Below, piece after piece: positions 46,400 to 56,218 of a stretch of DNA of 64,000 nucleotides; the stretch's first letter is position 1; each line of letters begins with the position of its first letter. The notes beneath the pieces are model-generated. The model did not search any database and was not told where the DNA came from. It saw only the letters and a list, made by a program, of their open reading frames with translations. The DNA is from an uncultured Methanolobus sp. GTDB taxonomy: Archaea; Halobacteriota; Methanosarcinia; Methanosarcinales; Methanosarcinaceae. A program made the position numbers and the translations under genes. The stretch spans positions 513,562 to 577,561 of the forward strand of contig NZ_OY763421.1 in the NCBI RefSeq assembly GCF_963667555.1, written 5' to 3'.

Positions 46400-46414
46400 T
46401 TTGTTTTAAACAAA
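46400..46414. promoter_or_regulatory. Palindromic operator candidate before the gene at 46450
   Basis: TTTGTTTTAAACAAA is an almost perfect dyad. It lies directly upstream of a TATA-like AATTATATTTTTAAAA (about 46419-46434). The predicted start site then falls near the ATG at 46450, so the message is likely leaderless and controllable at this site. Confidence 0.4.
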
Positions 46415-46449
46415 ATGTAATTATATTTTTAAAAATAAGTAGTAACTAT

Positions 46450-46809
46450 ATGGTACGCCACAAAGAAAAAACCAAGGCAAATCTCTATGGCATAAAAGGA
46501 ATGCATAATGTCCATTCCTGGCAGGGGCTTGCCATCCATTTTAAGAACAGTTCCCGCGTAATGAAATGTGAGACCTATGACACCTGCCTTTCAGATAAAA
46601 GGTCACGTTCATGTTTTTATTCTACAAAAAGGCCGGATGCCATTTACATGCTTCAGTCAGAATTCAATGTGAGTATTACTGTGGCAGAAAAACTGATAGA
46701 TACTCTTGTGGACATGGGAGTTACAAAGGCATTGCGCTGTCGTAAGGTTGATTCATCAGGATTCTGTGATGAAGGATGCCGTATGCTTGCGTTTGAGGAA
46801 GATATCTGA
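46450..46809 (+). CDS. Hypothetical cysteine-containing protein
   Basis: I do not recognise this 119-residue protein. Seven or so cysteines are spread over it (CETYDTC, SCFYS, LRCRK, FCDEGC). A helical stretch MLQSEFNVSITVAEKLIDTLVDMGV could be a small winged-helix or helix-turn-helix. It may bind a metal or act as a redox-sensitive regulator; this is a guess. It precedes purA by 45 bases, and a palindrome and TATA box precede it. Confidence 0.65.
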   Translation: MVRHKEKTKANLYGIKGMHNVHSWQGLAIHFKNSSRVMKCETYDTCLSDKRSRSCFYSTKRPDAIYMLQSEFNVSITVAEKLIDTLVDMGVTKALRCRKVDSSGFCDEGCRMLAFEEDI

Positions 46810-46854
46810 AGCCCAATCAAAACTTTATTAAGCCAACAGGGTAATTCTGCACCC

Positions 46855-48126
46855 ATGTTTACAATTATTACTGGCGCACAATTTGGCGATGAAGGTAAAG
46901 GTAAGATAGTTGACCTGATATCCGGTAACTATGATCTGGTTGTCCGTTTCCAGGGTGGGAACAATGCAGGACACACTGTAAAAGTAGGTGATGACGTATA
47001 CAAACTTCACCTTATTCCATCCGGTTTTCTTTTAGATTCAAGGGTACTGATAGGCCCTGGCACTGTTGTGAACCCTGAAGTGCTTGCAGAAGAGCTTGAT
47101 ATGCTTGCAGAAGGCGGCATTAATTTAGATGCAACAAGGGTAGGTGTTGATGCCAAAGCCAGTATTATAATGCCATATCACGTTGAACTTGATGGTCTGA
47201 GGGAATCCCAGAGAACCGAAAAGATAGGTACTACTAAGCGTGGTATTGGTTTTGCATATATCGATAAGGTTGCCAGGGATGAGATTCGCATGGGTGACCT
47301 TGTGAATAAGGAAAAGTTCCTTAAAAGACTCGAAGACCTTGCAGCATCAAAGGAAGCAGCCATAAAAGAGCTTGGTGGCGATCCTTCTATTGTTATGGAC
47401 CCGGAACTCATTGACAAGTATGTAAAACTTGGTGAGCGTTTTGCTTCCTATGTAACTGATGTTTCTTATGAAGTTAACAAGGCACTTGACGACGGTAAGA
47501 ATGTCCTTGCTGAAGGTGCACAGGGAACCCACCTTGATGTAATTCACGGAACCCAGAAATTCGTAACTTCTTCCTGTACCATCGCAGGTTCCGCATGTGC
47601 CAATATCGGTGTCGGTCCTACAAGGGTCGATGAAGTACTGGCTATTGTTAAAGCATATATTACAAGGGTTGGTGAAGGACCATTGCCAACAGAGCTTCTG
47701 GATGATATCGGTAAGCAGATCCAGGAAGTTGGTGGCGAGTATGGTACTACAACTGGCAGGTCTAGAAGATGTGGCTGGTTCGATCTTCCATTGCTTAAGA
47801 AGGCTATCTATCTTAATGGTTACACATCCATTGCACTTACTAAACTTGATGTTCTGTCCAATCTTAACACTGTAAGAGTTTGTGTCGCATATGAACTGGA
47901 TGGAAGGACAATTGACTATCCACCTGAGGATACTTCCGATCTTGCAAGGTGTAAACCGGTATACGAAGACCTTCCGGGATGGGACAGCGACCTTACTGGT
48001 GTGAAGGAGTTCAGTGACCTTCCACAAACAGCACAGGATTATGTGCTTTATCTTGAGGACAAGATGGGCGTAAAGATCGATATTGTTTCCGTTGGTCCTG
48101 CCAGGGAGCAAACATTCAGAAAGTAG
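46855..48126 (+). CDS. purA: Adenylosuccinate synthetase
   Basis: A 423-residue enzyme that joins IMP and aspartate with GTP to form adenylosuccinate, in AMP synthesis. The N-terminal GAQFGDEGKGKIVDLI is the GTP-binding/catalytic loop, and RFQGGNNAGHTV holds the catalytic His. GTTKRGIGFAYIDK, EGAQGTHLDV and TTTGRSRRCGWFD are all conserved. Length is normal. It starts with the ATG at 46855; ribosome binding site is weak (GGGTAATT). Confidence 0.97.
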   Translation: MFTIITGAQFGDEGKGKIVDLISGNYDLVVRFQGGNNAGHTVKVGDDVYKLHLIPSGFLLDSRVLIGPGTVVNPEVLAEELDMLAEGGINLDATRVGVDAKASIIMPYHVELDGLRESQRTEKIGTTKRGIGFAYIDKVARDEIRMGDLVNKEKFLKRLEDLAASKEAAIKELGGDPSIVMDPELIDKYVKLGERFASYVTDVSYEVNKALDDGKNVLAEGAQGTHLDVIHGTQKFVTSSCTIAGSACANIGVGPTRVDEVLAIVKAYITRVGEGPLPTELLDDIGKQIQEVGGEYGTTTGRSRRCGWFDLPLLKKAIYLNGYTSIALTKLDVLSNLNTVRVCVAYELDGRTIDYPPEDTSDLARCKPVYEDLPGWDSDLTGVKEFSDLPQTAQDYVLYLEDKMGVKIDIVSVGPAREQTFRK

Positions 48127-48269
48127 TCCTGATGGCAAAAACTGCCGAAAAACGTATATACTACTCAATAGTTTAAACATCACAAATCCAGCTGAACTAA
48201 TCACCTGATGCAATTGAGTCCTGCAGAAGGTGGGTATCTTAACAGATATTATAATTCAGGAGAATATTA

Positions 48270-48719
48270 ATGACAACCGTATATGACGTTCCTGCAGCCG
48301 AGTTTATAGCAAAGGTAGCAGAAAAGTTGAAAGAGAATGATAAAGTAAATCCACCTGAGTGGGCATCATACGTAAAGACCGGTGTGCACAAGGAGCTTCC
48401 ACCAGTCGACACAGAATGGTGGTACACAAGATGTGCAGCAGTACTTAGGACTGTATACACCCAGGGCCCGATCGGTGTTGAGAGAATGAGATCTGTCTAT
48501 GGAGGAAAGAAGGACAGAGGCGTTGCCCCTGGCAAGAAGGCAAAGGGCAGCGGCGCAATCGCAAGAACTGCACTTCAGCAGCTTGAGGAAGCAGGTTTTG
48601 TGCGTGCTCTCAAGAGCGGCCGTGTGGTATCTCCACAGGGACAGTCCATGCTTGACAATGTTGCATACGAGGTAAAACAGGACCTTCTGGAAACAATTCC
48701 AGGTCTTGCTAAATACTGA
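48270..48719 (+). CDS. rps19e: 30S ribosomal protein S19e
   Basis: A 149-residue ribosomal protein shared by archaea and eukaryotes. Typical S19e blocks are [51 protein letters not shown] and [16 protein letters not shown] with [21 protein letters not shown] lies about six bases upstream of the ATG. It begins the conserved archaeal cluster that runs to ftsY. Confidence 0.97.
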   Translation: MTTVYDVPAAEFIAKVAEKLKENDKVNPPEWASYVKTGVHKELPPVDTEWWYTRCAAVLRTVYTQGPIGVERMRSVYGGKKDRGVAPGKKAKGSGAIARTALQQLEEAGFVRALKSGRVVSPQGQSMLDNVAYEVKQDLLETIPGLAKY

Positions 48720-48788
48720 ATGCATCTTCCAGTTCGATAACTCCTATAAGGAAACACTGCTTACATCTTATAAGCAAAGGTGACTTTC

Positions 48789-49148
48789 ATGACGGATGAC
48801 CTTGAAGAGATAAGAAGAAAAAGACTTGCACAGATCCAGCAGCAACAGGCAGCCCAACAGCAGATGGGCGGTGCCGATATGCAGGCAGCAATGCAGCAGG
48901 AGCAGATGCAGGCTGAGATGGAAGCAAAGAAGCAGGCTCTGATGCGTCAGATCCTGACTCCGGAAGCACGTGAGAGGCTGACAAATCTGCGTATGTCCCG
49001 CAAGGAACTTGTAGAGCAGCTTGAAAATCAGTTGATCATGCTTGCACAGAGTGGCAGGCTTCAAACCATGATCGATGATGAGAAACTCAAACAGCTTCTT
49101 GTTCAGATGCAGCCCAAAAAGAGGGAAACCACTATTAAGCGTATGTGA
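48789..49148 (+). CDS. DNA-binding protein of the PDCD5 family
   Basis: A 119-residue protein of the PDCD5/TFAR19 family, a helical nucleic-acid binding protein found next to rps19e in archaea. It starts MTDDLEEIRRKRLAQIQQQ, with a Gln-rich helix, and has the family core ILTPEARERLTNLRMSRKELVEQLENQLI. I use the ATG at 48789 since AAGGTGA is five bases upstream; the GTG at 48780 is within that site. Confidence 0.93.
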   Translation: MTDDLEEIRRKRLAQIQQQQAAQQQMGGADMQAAMQQEQMQAEMEAKKQALMRQILTPEARERLTNLRMSRKELVEQLENQLIMLAQSGRLQTMIDDEKLKQLLVQMQPKKRETTIKRM

Positions 49149-49157
49149 GCGCCCTTC

Positions 49158-49766
49158 ATGCAAGTATCGGTAATGTTCAGTGGTGGCAAGGACAGTTCTC
49201 TGTCTGCGATACTGCTGGAGCCTTTCTTTAAGGTTGAACTTGTAACATGCAGTTTTTCACTGCTTCCTGTTGGGGAAGTGGCTGCTGAAACTGCAGCGAG
49301 GCTTGGTTTTTCGCACAGGATAATCAAACCCGATGTTTCAATTCTTGAAAAGGCATACGATATGATTATGGAGGACGGCTTTCCAAAGAACGCTATCAAC
49401 TTCATTCACAAAAGCGTTATAGAGCACCTTGCGGCTGATCCGGATGTCACATTCATTGCTGACGGGATTCGCCGTGATGATCGCGTTCCCATGCTTGAAA
49501 TGTCACAGATAAGAAGCATTGAGGATCGGTTCGGTGTTCATTATATGTGCCCCCTGAAAGGGATTGGGCGTGCCGCGGTGAATGAACTTGTAAAAATGCA
49601 TCTGGTCATCGAGGAAGGTCTAAGTGAGGATGTACTGAAAGCAGATTATGAAACTGAGCTCAGGGAAATGATCGTTCAGAATCATGGTCCGGATAAGATC
49701 CGGGAAATATTCCCCACTCATGTACAATCACATGTTATCGAACGCAAGATAAGCGTGAAGGAATGA
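49158..49766 (+). CDS. PP-loop ATP pyrophosphatase-family protein
   Basis: A 202-residue member of the adenine nucleotide alpha hydrolase (PP-loop) superfamily. The ATP motif VMFSGGKDSSLSA is at residues 5-17. IADGIRRDDRVPMLEM and CPLKGIGRAAVNELV are further conserved-looking blocks. Members activate RNA or other acceptors through adenylation, and this form is a fixture of the rps19e-rpl39e cluster in Methanosarcina relatives. A role in RNA modification is plausible, but the substrate is unknown. It starts nine bases after the PDCD5 gene. Confidence 0.85.
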   Translation: MQVSVMFSGGKDSSLSAILLEPFFKVELVTCSFSLLPVGEVAAETAARLGFSHRIIKPDVSILEKAYDMIMEDGFPKNAINFIHKSVIEHLAADPDVTFIADGIRRDDRVPMLEMSQIRSIEDRFGVHYMCPLKGIGRAAVNELVKMHLVIEEGLSEDVLKADYETELREMIVQNHGPDKIREIFPTHVQSHVIERKISVKE

Positions 49767-49869
49767 AACAGCGAACGGAACAACATGATTAAAGATTTAT
49801 ACAATAATTATGTTATAAGTTCAAAATTCAATCAATACTTTAATACAAATCATAGCATAGGTGAGACAA

Positions 49870-50025
49870 GTGAGCCACAATACTAAAGGACAGAAGACAA
49901 GGTTGGCAAAAGCACACAGGCAGAACCACAGGGTTCCTACCTGGGTCATCATTAAGACCGGTCGCAAGGTCGTAAGCCATCCAAAGAGAAGACACTGGAG
50001 AAGAAGCAGTCTCGATGTGAAATAA
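49870..50025 (+). CDS. rpl39e: 50S ribosomal protein L39e
   Basis: A 51-residue, very basic ribosomal protein. It reads [18 protein letters not shown], then VPTWVIIKT and [14 protein letters not shown], the complete L39e pattern. It starts with GTG, with TAGGTGA five bases upstream. Length is exactly that of the family. rpl31e follows after 13 bases. Confidence 0.96.
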   Translation: MSHNTKGQKTRLAKAHRQNHRVPTWVIIKTGRKVVSHPKRRHWRRSSLDVK

Positions 50026-50038
50026 GTAGGTGATGATA

Positions 50039-50305
50039 ATGGCAGAAGATATAGTAAAAGAGCAGATCTATACAATTCCTCTCCGTGAAATTAAGTCAAT
50101 TCCACGCTGGAAAAGAGCCAAGAAGACTATGGTAGTTATCAGGGAATACCTTACAAAACATATGAAGGTAGAACCTGACATGGTCAAGTTGGACAAGACC
50201 ATCAACGAGAAAGTATGGGAACACGGCTGTGAGAAGCCGCCACTGTCCATCCGTGTAAGAGCTGCAAAGTTCGAGGATGGCGAAGTTCAGGCAGAACTCG
50301 CATAA
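50039..50305 (+). CDS. rpl31e: 50S ribosomal protein L31e
   Basis: An 88-residue ribosomal protein. Conserved parts are [32 protein letters not shown] and [23 protein letters not shown]. The ATG at 50039 has AGGTGA about five bases upstream; an in-frame ATG at 50030 is inside that site. It lies between rpl39e and eif6, the usual archaeal order. Confidence 0.96.
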   Translation: MAEDIVKEQIYTIPLREIKSIPRWKRAKKTMVVIREYLTKHMKVEPDMVKLDKTINEKVWEHGCEKPPLSIRVRAAKFEDGEVQAELA

Positions 50306-50338
50306 ATGCTCCCGGGTATCATTCCAGTTTAGCATAAA

Positions 50339-50995
50339 ATGATACGAACTATAACAATACAGGAAAGCCCCATCATAGGGGCTTTTGCAACATGCACCGA
50401 AGATATTGTACTTGTACCTTTGGGCACTTCTGAGCTTGTCCGTGAAAAGATAGGCCAGTTCTTGCAGGCAAATGTAGTGGAAACCCTTATCAATGGAAGT
50501 ACTATTGTGGGTTCACTTTGTCGGGGAAATTCCAATGCAGTGCTTGTTCCAATGGATTCCAATATAAGAGGCATAGATCTGATCGATGTTCCGGTAGTTG
50601 AATTACCCGGTAAGTTGAATGCTGTGGGTAATGTTGTGCTTGCGAATGATTCTGCAGCACTTGTGCATCCGGAACTTAGTGATAGATCACTGGAAGCCAT
50701 TGAGAAAGCTCTCAAGGTAGAAGTTAAAAGAGGCACTATCGGTGGTGCAAAGACCGTAGGAATGGCCGGTGTTGCAACCAATAAAGGGTTGCTTGTAAAT
50801 CCCCGGGCAACAAGCGCTGAGCTTGAAGTGCTTGAGGAGTTATTTGGTCTTCCGGTGGATATTGGAACATCAAATTATGGAACTCAAATGGTAGGTTCCG
50901 GACTGATAGCAAATTCCAAAGGTTATGTTGCAGGTTCGCAGACCACAGGTCATGAACTGGGAAGAATAGAAGATGCCCTGGACTTATTAAAATAA
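50339..50995 (+). CDS. eif6: Translation initiation factor aIF-6
   Basis: A 218-residue anti-association factor that binds the large ribosomal subunit. It shows the five-fold repeat fold pattern: [68 protein letters not shown] and [31 protein letters not shown]. Length and motifs are normal. It is part of the rpl39e-rpl31e-eif6-rplX cluster. Confidence 0.97.
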   Translation: MIRTITIQESPIIGAFATCTEDIVLVPLGTSELVREKIGQFLQANVVETLINGSTIVGSLCRGNSNAVLVPMDSNIRGIDLIDVPVVELPGKLNAVGNVVLANDSAALVHPELSDRSLEAIEKALKVEVKRGTIGGAKTVGMAGVATNKGLLVNPRATSAELEVLEELFGLPVDIGTSNYGTQMVGSGLIANSKGYVAGSQTTGHELGRIEDALDLLK

Positions 50996-51012
50996 TGATT
51001 TAGGTGATTTAT

Positions 51013-51189
51013 ATGAAGACATTTCAGGTCAAAGGCACATTCAAGGCCGGAGTAGCATGGGAAAAGTTCACAAAGGTCATTGAGAGCCAGAACGAGAAGA
51101 ATGCAGAAGATAAAGTGTATTCACTCTTTGGCAGTAAACATGGTCTTAAAAGGAACTTAATAAAGATCGAAAGTATAACTGAGGCATGA
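51013..51189 (+). CDS. rplX: 50S ribosomal protein L18Ae (LX)
   Basis: A 58-residue protein that begins [13 protein letters not shown] and ends [10 protein letters not shown], matching the archaeal L18a/L20e/LX family. Start ATG at 51013 has GGTGA six bases upstream (about 51002-51006). It is only four bases from the next gene, pfdA. Confidence 0.95.
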   Translation: MKTFQVKGTFKAGVAWEKFTKVIESQNEKNAEDKVYSLFGSKHGLKRNLIKIESITEA

Positions 51190-51192
51190 TCC

Positions 51193-51630
51193 ATGGCGGA
51201 TATGAATGGACAGGATCCAAGGGTTCTTGCAAACCAGCACCGCGAGTTTCAAAGACGTGCGGAAATGGTTCAGCAGCAGATGAGCATGGTCCAGATATCA
51301 ATGGAAGATTGTAACAGAGCAATTAACACAATTGATGAGCTCAGCAATGTTTCAGCTGGTTCTGAAATAATGTTTCCGATAGGTTCCGGTTCATTTGTAT
51401 ATGCCAGTATCAGTCACACTGACAAAGCAGTGGTTGATATCGGTGCAGGGTTAACTGTTGAAAGACCTCTTCCTGAAGCAAAGGAAATTCTCCAGCGCCG
51501 CAGGGAAAAGCTCACAACAGCTCTTGAAAATATGAACAAGACCCTTGCCCAGTTAGGCCAGCAGATGCAGGCCATTGAATCATTCCTTGCAAGACTCCAG
51601 CAGTCTCAAGGAAACCCAGGTTCCCAGTGA
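51193..51630 (+). CDS. pfdA: Prefoldin subunit alpha
   Basis: A 145-residue subunit of the hexameric prefoldin chaperone, which hands unfolded proteins to the thermosome. N- and C-terminal coiled coils (about residues 10-48 and 95-135) flank a beta-hairpin region with SAGSEIMFPIGSGSFVYA and VVDIGAGLTVERPLPEA. A Gln-rich C-terminus follows. It starts four bases after rplX and is followed by ftsY. Confidence 0.95.
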   Translation: MADMNGQDPRVLANQHREFQRRAEMVQQQMSMVQISMEDCNRAINTIDELSNVSAGSEIMFPIGSGSFVYASISHTDKAVVDIGAGLTVERPLPEAKEILQRRREKLTTALENMNKTLAQLGQQMQAIESFLARLQQSQGNPGSQ

Positions 51631-51681
51631 ACCTTTTTTTCTATTTTTTTCTATTTTTAACAAACTTGCGAGTTGTATCAC

Positions 51682-52803
51682 GTGTTCAATAAACTCAAGG
51701 CAAAACTCAGTGGATTCAAAGATAAGATTGGCAGCAAAATAGACGAAAAAGCTGTTGCAATCGAGCCTGTAGAGGAAATCGTAGAGTCTTCTGAAGAAGT
51801 AGGATCTCCTGTTGCAGTTCCATCTTCTCCAAAAGAAGAAGTGAAGGCAAAGACCGGACTTCCTGCTGAAGAAACTAAACCAGTTCCAAAAGAAGAAAAC
51901 AACACAGCTAAGAAATTCGGCTTTGCACAAAAAGCCAAAGCTCTTGTTTTTGAAAGAGAGTTCATTCTGGATGAAGATGATCTTGAAGAACCTCTCTGGG
52001 ATCTGGAAATGGCTCTTCTTGAGAGCGATATTGCACTCTCGGTTTCAGAAGCAATTGTAAGCTCTGTAAAGGGTCAGCTAGTTGGAACCAGAAGGCGTAT
52101 TGGCAGTAATACCGGTAATATTGTCGAAGATGCCCTTAAAAAAGCCATCTATGATGTGATGAGCGCCAATGTATTTGACCTTGATGAATACGTGAAGAAT
52201 GCTGAAAAGCCGGTGCATATCGTCTTTATCGGCATAAACGGAACAGGAAAGACAACTTCAATTGCCAAGCTTTCCAAGCGTTTTAAAGATATGGGCATGT
52301 CCGTTGTAGTCGCCGCAGGTGACACATTCAGGGCAGGAGCGATCGATCAGCTCGCCATCCATGCCAACAAGGTAGGCGTAAAGATAATCAAACATCAGGA
52401 ACAGGGTGATCCGGCTGCTGTTATCTATGATGCAATGCAGCATGCTAAAGCTCACAAAGTGGATGTAGTGTTATCTGACACCGCTGGCAGGATGCATACC
52501 AACATCAACCTCATGGAGCAACTTAAGAAAGTATGCCGCGTGGCTCCTCCAGACCTCATTATCTTTGTTGATGAGGCAGTTGCAGGTAACGATGCTGTGG
52601 AAAGGGCAGCACAGTTCAATGATGCCGTTCCAATAAGCGGTTCTATACTTACAAAAACAGATGCCGATTCTAAGGGTGGTGCAGCAATTTCCATTGCATA
52701 CATCACAGGAAAACCAATATTGTTCCTTGGAATGGGGCAGGGATATGACGACCTTCGCAAATTCGATCCAAAATGGTTCGTGGATCAGTTATTTGCAGAG
52801 TAA
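51682..52803 (+). CDS. ftsY: Signal recognition particle receptor FtsY
   Basis: The SRP receptor GTPase that docks ribosome-SRP complexes at the membrane. It has about 373 residues. The acidic N-terminal region (about 20-90) precedes the NG domain. GTPase motifs are GINGTGKTTSIAKL (P-loop, near 186), DTFRAGAIDQLA, DTAGRMHTN and TKTDADSKGG. The GTG at 51682 gives MFNKLKAKLSGF, as in related proteins; a TTG at 51673 is possible. An alternative frame with no start is unlikely. It is the last gene of the translation/targeting cluster, followed by MITE copy F. Confidence 0.96.
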   Translation: MFNKLKAKLSGFKDKIGSKIDEKAVAIEPVEEIVESSEEVGSPVAVPSSPKEEVKAKTGLPAEETKPVPKEENNTAKKFGFAQKAKALVFEREFILDEDDLEEPLWDLEMALLESDIALSVSEAIVSSVKGQLVGTRRRIGSNTGNIVEDALKKAIYDVMSANVFDLDEYVKNAEKPVHIVFIGINGTGKTTSIAKLSKRFKDMGMSVVVAAGDTFRAGAIDQLAIHANKVGVKIIKHQEQGDPAAVIYDAMQHAKAHKVDVVLSDTAGRMHTNINLMEQLKKVCRVAPPDLIIFVDEAVAGNDAVERAAQFNDAVPISGSILTKTDADSKGGAAISIAYITGKPILFLGMGQGYDDLRKFDPKWFVDQLFAE

Positions 52804-52857
52804 TCTGCATTTCCCTACTTTTTAAAAGATTTTTACTTATAATTTGATTTTACATTT

Positions 52858-53193
52858 GCTCTGTAGAAAACCTGTCATTAAAACTTCAAGGAAGCAGCAA
52901 ATCGATTCATCACAGATCATGGATAACTTGAATTGTCCCGAAGGGTCCGGCAAAGCCGGCGCTTTCCCATAAAAAAGTACAAAATAATTACATGTTGCAG
53001 TGGAATACTGTCTTTTCCTTCCTTCTGTAGAATTCTTAGACATAGATACAATTTTCTCTGTACAGAATCATAGGAATGTGCCGCCTTCGGCGGATGGTTA
53101 CTTTGGTTTTAGTTTACAAATTGTTTGTTTGGTTTTGGAACTGAAAATGAACAAAGTTCGTGTCACTCATGCAAACAGGATTTCGACAGAGCC
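52858..53193 (-). repeat. MITE-like repeat, copy F (near full length)
   Basis: Left end GCTCTGTAGAAAACCTGTC and right end AACAGGATTTCGACAGAGCC are inverted terminal repeats. The blocks CCCGAAGGG and CCGGCAAAGCCGG lie near 52938-52962 and GTGCCGCCTTCGGCGGATGG near 53078-53098. Reverse complement of this copy aligns with copy E over its whole length. It sits between the convergent ftsY and trpA genes. Target-site duplication is not obvious. Confidence 0.88.
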
Positions 53194-53228
53194 TTCAAAA
53201 TCTAAAAATCAAAAAGCTGGCAGACAAA

Positions 53229-54002
53229 TTATCTGCAGCTTTCCTTCAATTCTGATGCAAGTTTTTCTACTCTTTTGTTAACATCTTCGCCTGAAGAGAT
53301 TATGCTGACAAAAGCAGAACCTACAATTACTGCATCTGCACCAGCTTTTATAACTTCTGCAGCCTGCTGCCCGTTGGATATTCCAAATCCAACTGCCTTT
53401 GGAACTTCTGTATCGATGCGTGCAAGAATGTTCTTTGTTGACTCTGCCACATCAACTCTTTCTCCGGTGACTCCAAGTCTTGAAACAATATAGACAAAAC
53501 CGGATGTTCTTTCCAGATTCTTTTCCATTCTTTTTCCTGTGGTTACAGGCGTTATAAGGAATATCAGGTCAACACCATTCTTCCTGCATGCATCATGAAG
53601 TTCATCTGCTTCTTCTGCCGGAAGGTCCGGTACAATAATTCCGGTAATGCCTGATTCAGCACAATCCCTGGCAAATTTCTCATTTCCTCTCTTATATATT
53701 AGATTATAATATGTCATACAGACCAGAGGAACATTTTCCTTGATGGATGCTGCCATTTCAAAGTAAATGTCAGGATTCATTCCTGCTTCAAGTGCCCTTG
53801 TTGATGCAGCCTGAATGGTCGGTCCATCTGCAACCGGATCTGAGAAAGGAAGTCCCAGTTCCACGATATCTGCTCCACCTTTTACAAGTGCATGAACTAT
53901 CTCTTTTGTAGCTTCAGCTGAAGGGTCACCTGCACAGACATAGGCAATGAGTGCCTTTTCATTCTTCTTTTTAAGTTCTGTGAATTTATCTGCAATTCTC
54001 AC
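53229..54002 (-). CDS. trpA: Tryptophan synthase alpha subunit
   Basis: Cleaves indole-3-glycerol phosphate to indole, which is passed to TrpB. It is a TIM barrel of 257 residues with GDP near [11 protein letters not shown], the catalytic [27 protein letters not shown], and phosphate-binding GFGISNGQQ and VIVGSAFV. I choose the GTG at 54002, overlapping the trpB stop (GTGA), because GGAGG lies seven bases upstream; a TTG at 54008 adds two residues but sits one base from that site. It is last in the trpCBA operon. Confidence 0.96.
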   Translation of the reverse strand: MRIADKFTELKKKNEKALIAYVCAGDPSAEATKEIVHALVKGGADIVELGLPFSDPVADGPTIQAASTRALEAGMNPDIYFEMAASIKENVPLVCMTYYNLIYKRGNEKFARDCAESGITGIIVPDLPAEEADELHDACRKNGVDLIFLITPVTTGKRMEKNLERTSGFVYIVSRLGVTGERVDVAESTKNILARIDTEVPKAVGFGISNGQQAAEVIKAGADAVIVGSAFVSIISSGEDVNKRVEKLASELKESCR

Positions 54003-55210
54003 TGGCAAGCCTCCTTTGCATCTTCTTCCTTTATTTTGAATACAGTTTCAAGATCCTTGTCTCCTCTTCCGGAAAGGTTGATAACAACAAGGTCGCCAAG
54101 TTCCTCAAGTTTCCCACTCTTTGCCATCTTCATAACATAAGCAATTGCATGTGATGATTCAAGTGCAGGGATAATTCCTTCAAGACGGCTGAGTTCATAG
54201 AAAGCCTCAAGTGCCTCATCATCACTGACACAACATGGAGTTATCCTGCCAATATCTGCAAGATGTGCAAGTTCAGGCCCGACTCCTGAATAATCAAGTC
54301 CTGCTGAGATGGAACTGGATTCAAGTATCTGTCCATACTTATCCTGGAGTATAAGCGTGTGTGCGCCCTGAAGGATGCCTTCCTCGCCGACACAAAGTGA
54401 TGCGGAGTGCAATGCTTCCTTTTCAGTTGTCTTTAACTCTTTTCCACCTGCTTCAACCGGGAAGAGTTTGACCTCCTTGTCTTCAATGAATGGATAGAAA
54501 ATACCCATTGCATTGCTTCCGCCGCCTGCACAGGCAACAATAGAATCAGGATACCTGCCTTCTTTCTCCATTATCTGCTCTTTGACTTCCTTTCCAATAA
54601 CACTCTGGAAATCACGCACGATCATAGGGTATGGGTGTGGTCCCACAACTGAACCTATAAGATAATGAGTATGCTCAACATTAGTAACCCAGTCTCTGAG
54701 AGCTTCATTGATTGCATCTTTTAGTGTCTTTGAACCGGATTCAACAGCATTCACTTTAGAACCCATAAGCTCCATTCTGTAAACATTCATGTGCTGGCGC
54801 ATAACATCCTTTGCACCCATGTAAACCTCGGATTCAAATCCCATGTTTGCGGCCGCCATTGCAGTTGCAGTTCCGTGCTGACCTGCCCCGGTTTCTGCAA
54901 TAAGGCGTTTCTTGCCCATGTATTTAGCCAGAAGTGCCTGTCCTAGTGTATTGTTCAACTTATGGGCACCACCATGAACAAGATCCTCACGTTTCAGGTA
55001 GATCTTAATTCCGTACTTCTTGCTGAGATTCCTTGCAAAATAAAGAGGAGTTTCTCTGCCAGCGAACTCTTTCATATAGTAATCAAGTTCTTTGAGGAAC
55101 TCAGGATCATCCTTGTAACGTTCATAAGCTTCTTCAAGCTCATTAAGTGCCGGCATGAGTACTTCAGGAACGAACTGTCCTCCGAATTTGCCATACATTG
55201 ATTTTTTCAT
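53999..55210 (-). CDS. trpB: Tryptophan synthase beta subunit (TrpB1 type)
   Basis: A 403-residue PLP enzyme that joins indole and serine. It begins [12 protein letters not shown], has the PLP lysine in [12 protein letters not shown], the catalytic-domain [10 protein letters not shown] and [10 protein letters not shown] phosphate-binding loop, and the C-terminal SGRGDKD. These features mark the TrpB1 form that pairs with TrpA, not TrpB2. GGAGATC precedes the ATG. It lies 20 bases after trpC and overlaps trpA by four bases. Confidence 0.97.
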   Translation of the reverse strand: MKKSMYGKFGGQFVPEVLMPALNELEEAYERYKDDPEFLKELDYYMKEFAGRETPLYFARNLSKKYGIKIYLKREDLVHGGAHKLNNTLGQALLAKYMGKKRLIAETGAGQHGTATAMAAANMGFESEVYMGAKDVMRQHMNVYRMELMGSKVNAVESGSKTLKDAINEALRDWVTNVEHTHYLIGSVVGPHPYPMIVRDFQSVIGKEVKEQIMEKEGRYPDSIVACAGGGSNAMGIFYPFIEDKEVKLFPVEAGGKELKTTEKEALHSASLCVGEEGILQGAHTLILQDKYGQILESSSISAGLDYSGVGPELAHLADIGRITPCCVSDDEALEAFYELSRLEGIIPALESSHAIAYVMKMAKSGKLEELGDLVVINLSGRGDKDLETVFKIKEEDAKEACQ

Positions 55211-55230
55211 AATAGATCTCCGTGTCTTTA

Positions 55231-56034
55231 TTAATCGTTAAGTGCATCAACAAGTTCTTTTGTCTTTGCGTATATCTCTCCGCTCTTTATGATGGATGTG
55301 CCAACAAGTACAGCATCTGCACCTGCTTTTACAACCATTTTCACATCTTCAATGGTATGCATCCCGCTTTCACTGATGATAATGTGATGCTGTCCGGTAT
55401 TTGCATCAAAATCCTTTACAAGCGGTATAAGTTTAAGTGTTGTAGCAAGATCGATCTCAAGGTTGCTTAGATCCCGGTTGTTTATTCCAATTATTCTTGC
55501 TTTTGTTTCAAGCGCACTTTTAAGTTCGCTCTCATTGTGAACTTCTACAAGTGGCTCAAATCCTTTTGATATTGCCTTTTCCACCATTTTCTCAAGATTC
55601 TCTCCAAGAATGCCTGCTATTAATAATATAAGGTCGCTTTCAATTTCATTGAATTGTATCTCATCAATAATGAAATCCTTGCGCAGGACAGGAATTGATA
55701 CTTCCTTTCTAACTGATCTGAGGTTATATGTAGAGCCGTGGAAAAATTCAGGTTCTGTTAAAACGGATATTGCAACTGCTCCTGCCTTTTCCATTTCTGC
55801 TGCTATCATGGCTGCGTCTTCAGGACCGATATCCCGCAACTTTTTTCCAGGGGATGCAGGTTTAACTTCTGCTATAACTGCAACTTTTCCCTGCAATTTC
55901 TTTTCACTTATGGCAACAACTATGTCTCTTTTATTGATGTTGCCTTTATTAATTGCAGACAATTCTTCCTTTGTCTTTATATTATGTACTCTCTTTTCAG
56001 TAGAGTTGATTATATCGTTTATTACGGCATGCAT
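55231..56034 (-). CDS. trpC: Indole-3-glycerol phosphate synthase
   Basis: A 267-residue TIM-barrel enzyme that closes the indole ring in tryptophan synthesis. It has [13 protein letters not shown] with the catalytic Lys, [37 protein letters not shown] and [11 protein letters not shown]. It leads the minus-strand operon trpC-trpB-trpA; trpD, trpE, trpF and trpG are not in the window, so the pathway is split. An operator-like palindrome and direct repeats lie upstream (56059-56144). Confidence 0.96.
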   Translation of the reverse strand: MHAVINDIINSTEKRVHNIKTKEELSAINKGNINKRDIVVAISEKKLQGKVAVIAEVKPASPGKKLRDIGPEDAAMIAAEMEKAGAVAISVLTEPEFFHGSTYNLRSVRKEVSIPVLRKDFIIDEIQFNEIESDLILLIAGILGENLEKMVEKAISKGFEPLVEVHNESELKSALETKARIIGINNRDLSNLEIDLATTLKLIPLVKDFDANTGQHHIIISESGMHTIEDVKMVVKAGADAVLVGTSIIKSGEIYAKTKELVDALND

Positions 56035-56058
56035 TGAATAACCACTTATGTTCTGTAA

Positions 56059-56144
56059 TGTACAAATACGTACATAGATGTAAATCTATTTAAGAATGAC
56101 GGTATTTTAACAGGATACTTTTGCAGACACTTTAACAGGATACT
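56059..56144 (-). promoter_or_regulatory. trp promoter with palindromic operator and direct repeats
   Basis: A 16-bp palindrome, TGTAC-N6-GTACA (56059-56074), lies 25 bases before the trpC ATG. It overlaps the likely start site, given a TATA-like CTTAAATAGATTTA (minus strand, about 56082-56095). Farther upstream, TTTAACAGGATACT occurs twice (56106-56119 and 56131-56144), 25 bases apart. TGTACA boxes are the known target of TrpY in Methanothermobacter, so repression by tryptophan is a reasonable inference. The direct repeats could bind a second regulator. Confidence 0.55.
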
Positions 56145-56218
56145 GTTTCTTATATCCTTTTTTTGCTGAAATTGGTTGTTAAAAACTTGTAAAAAGAACA
56201 AAATAACAGGGTTAGTTC

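Noticed and set aside
47347..48213. Long antisense frame (288 codons) opposite purA
   Set aside because: purA is certain on the other strand; the antisense product is low-complexity in style, with no motif and no start signals.
53000..53281. Plus-strand frame of 93 codons in MITE copy F
   Set aside because: Runs out of the repeat into the antisense of trpA and is not conserved in other copies.
56059..56064. TGTACA alone as a trp-specific site
   Set aside because: The hexamer also occurs elsewhere, for example in the MITE copies (CTGTACAGAA). Only the full palindrome at this position is used as evidence.
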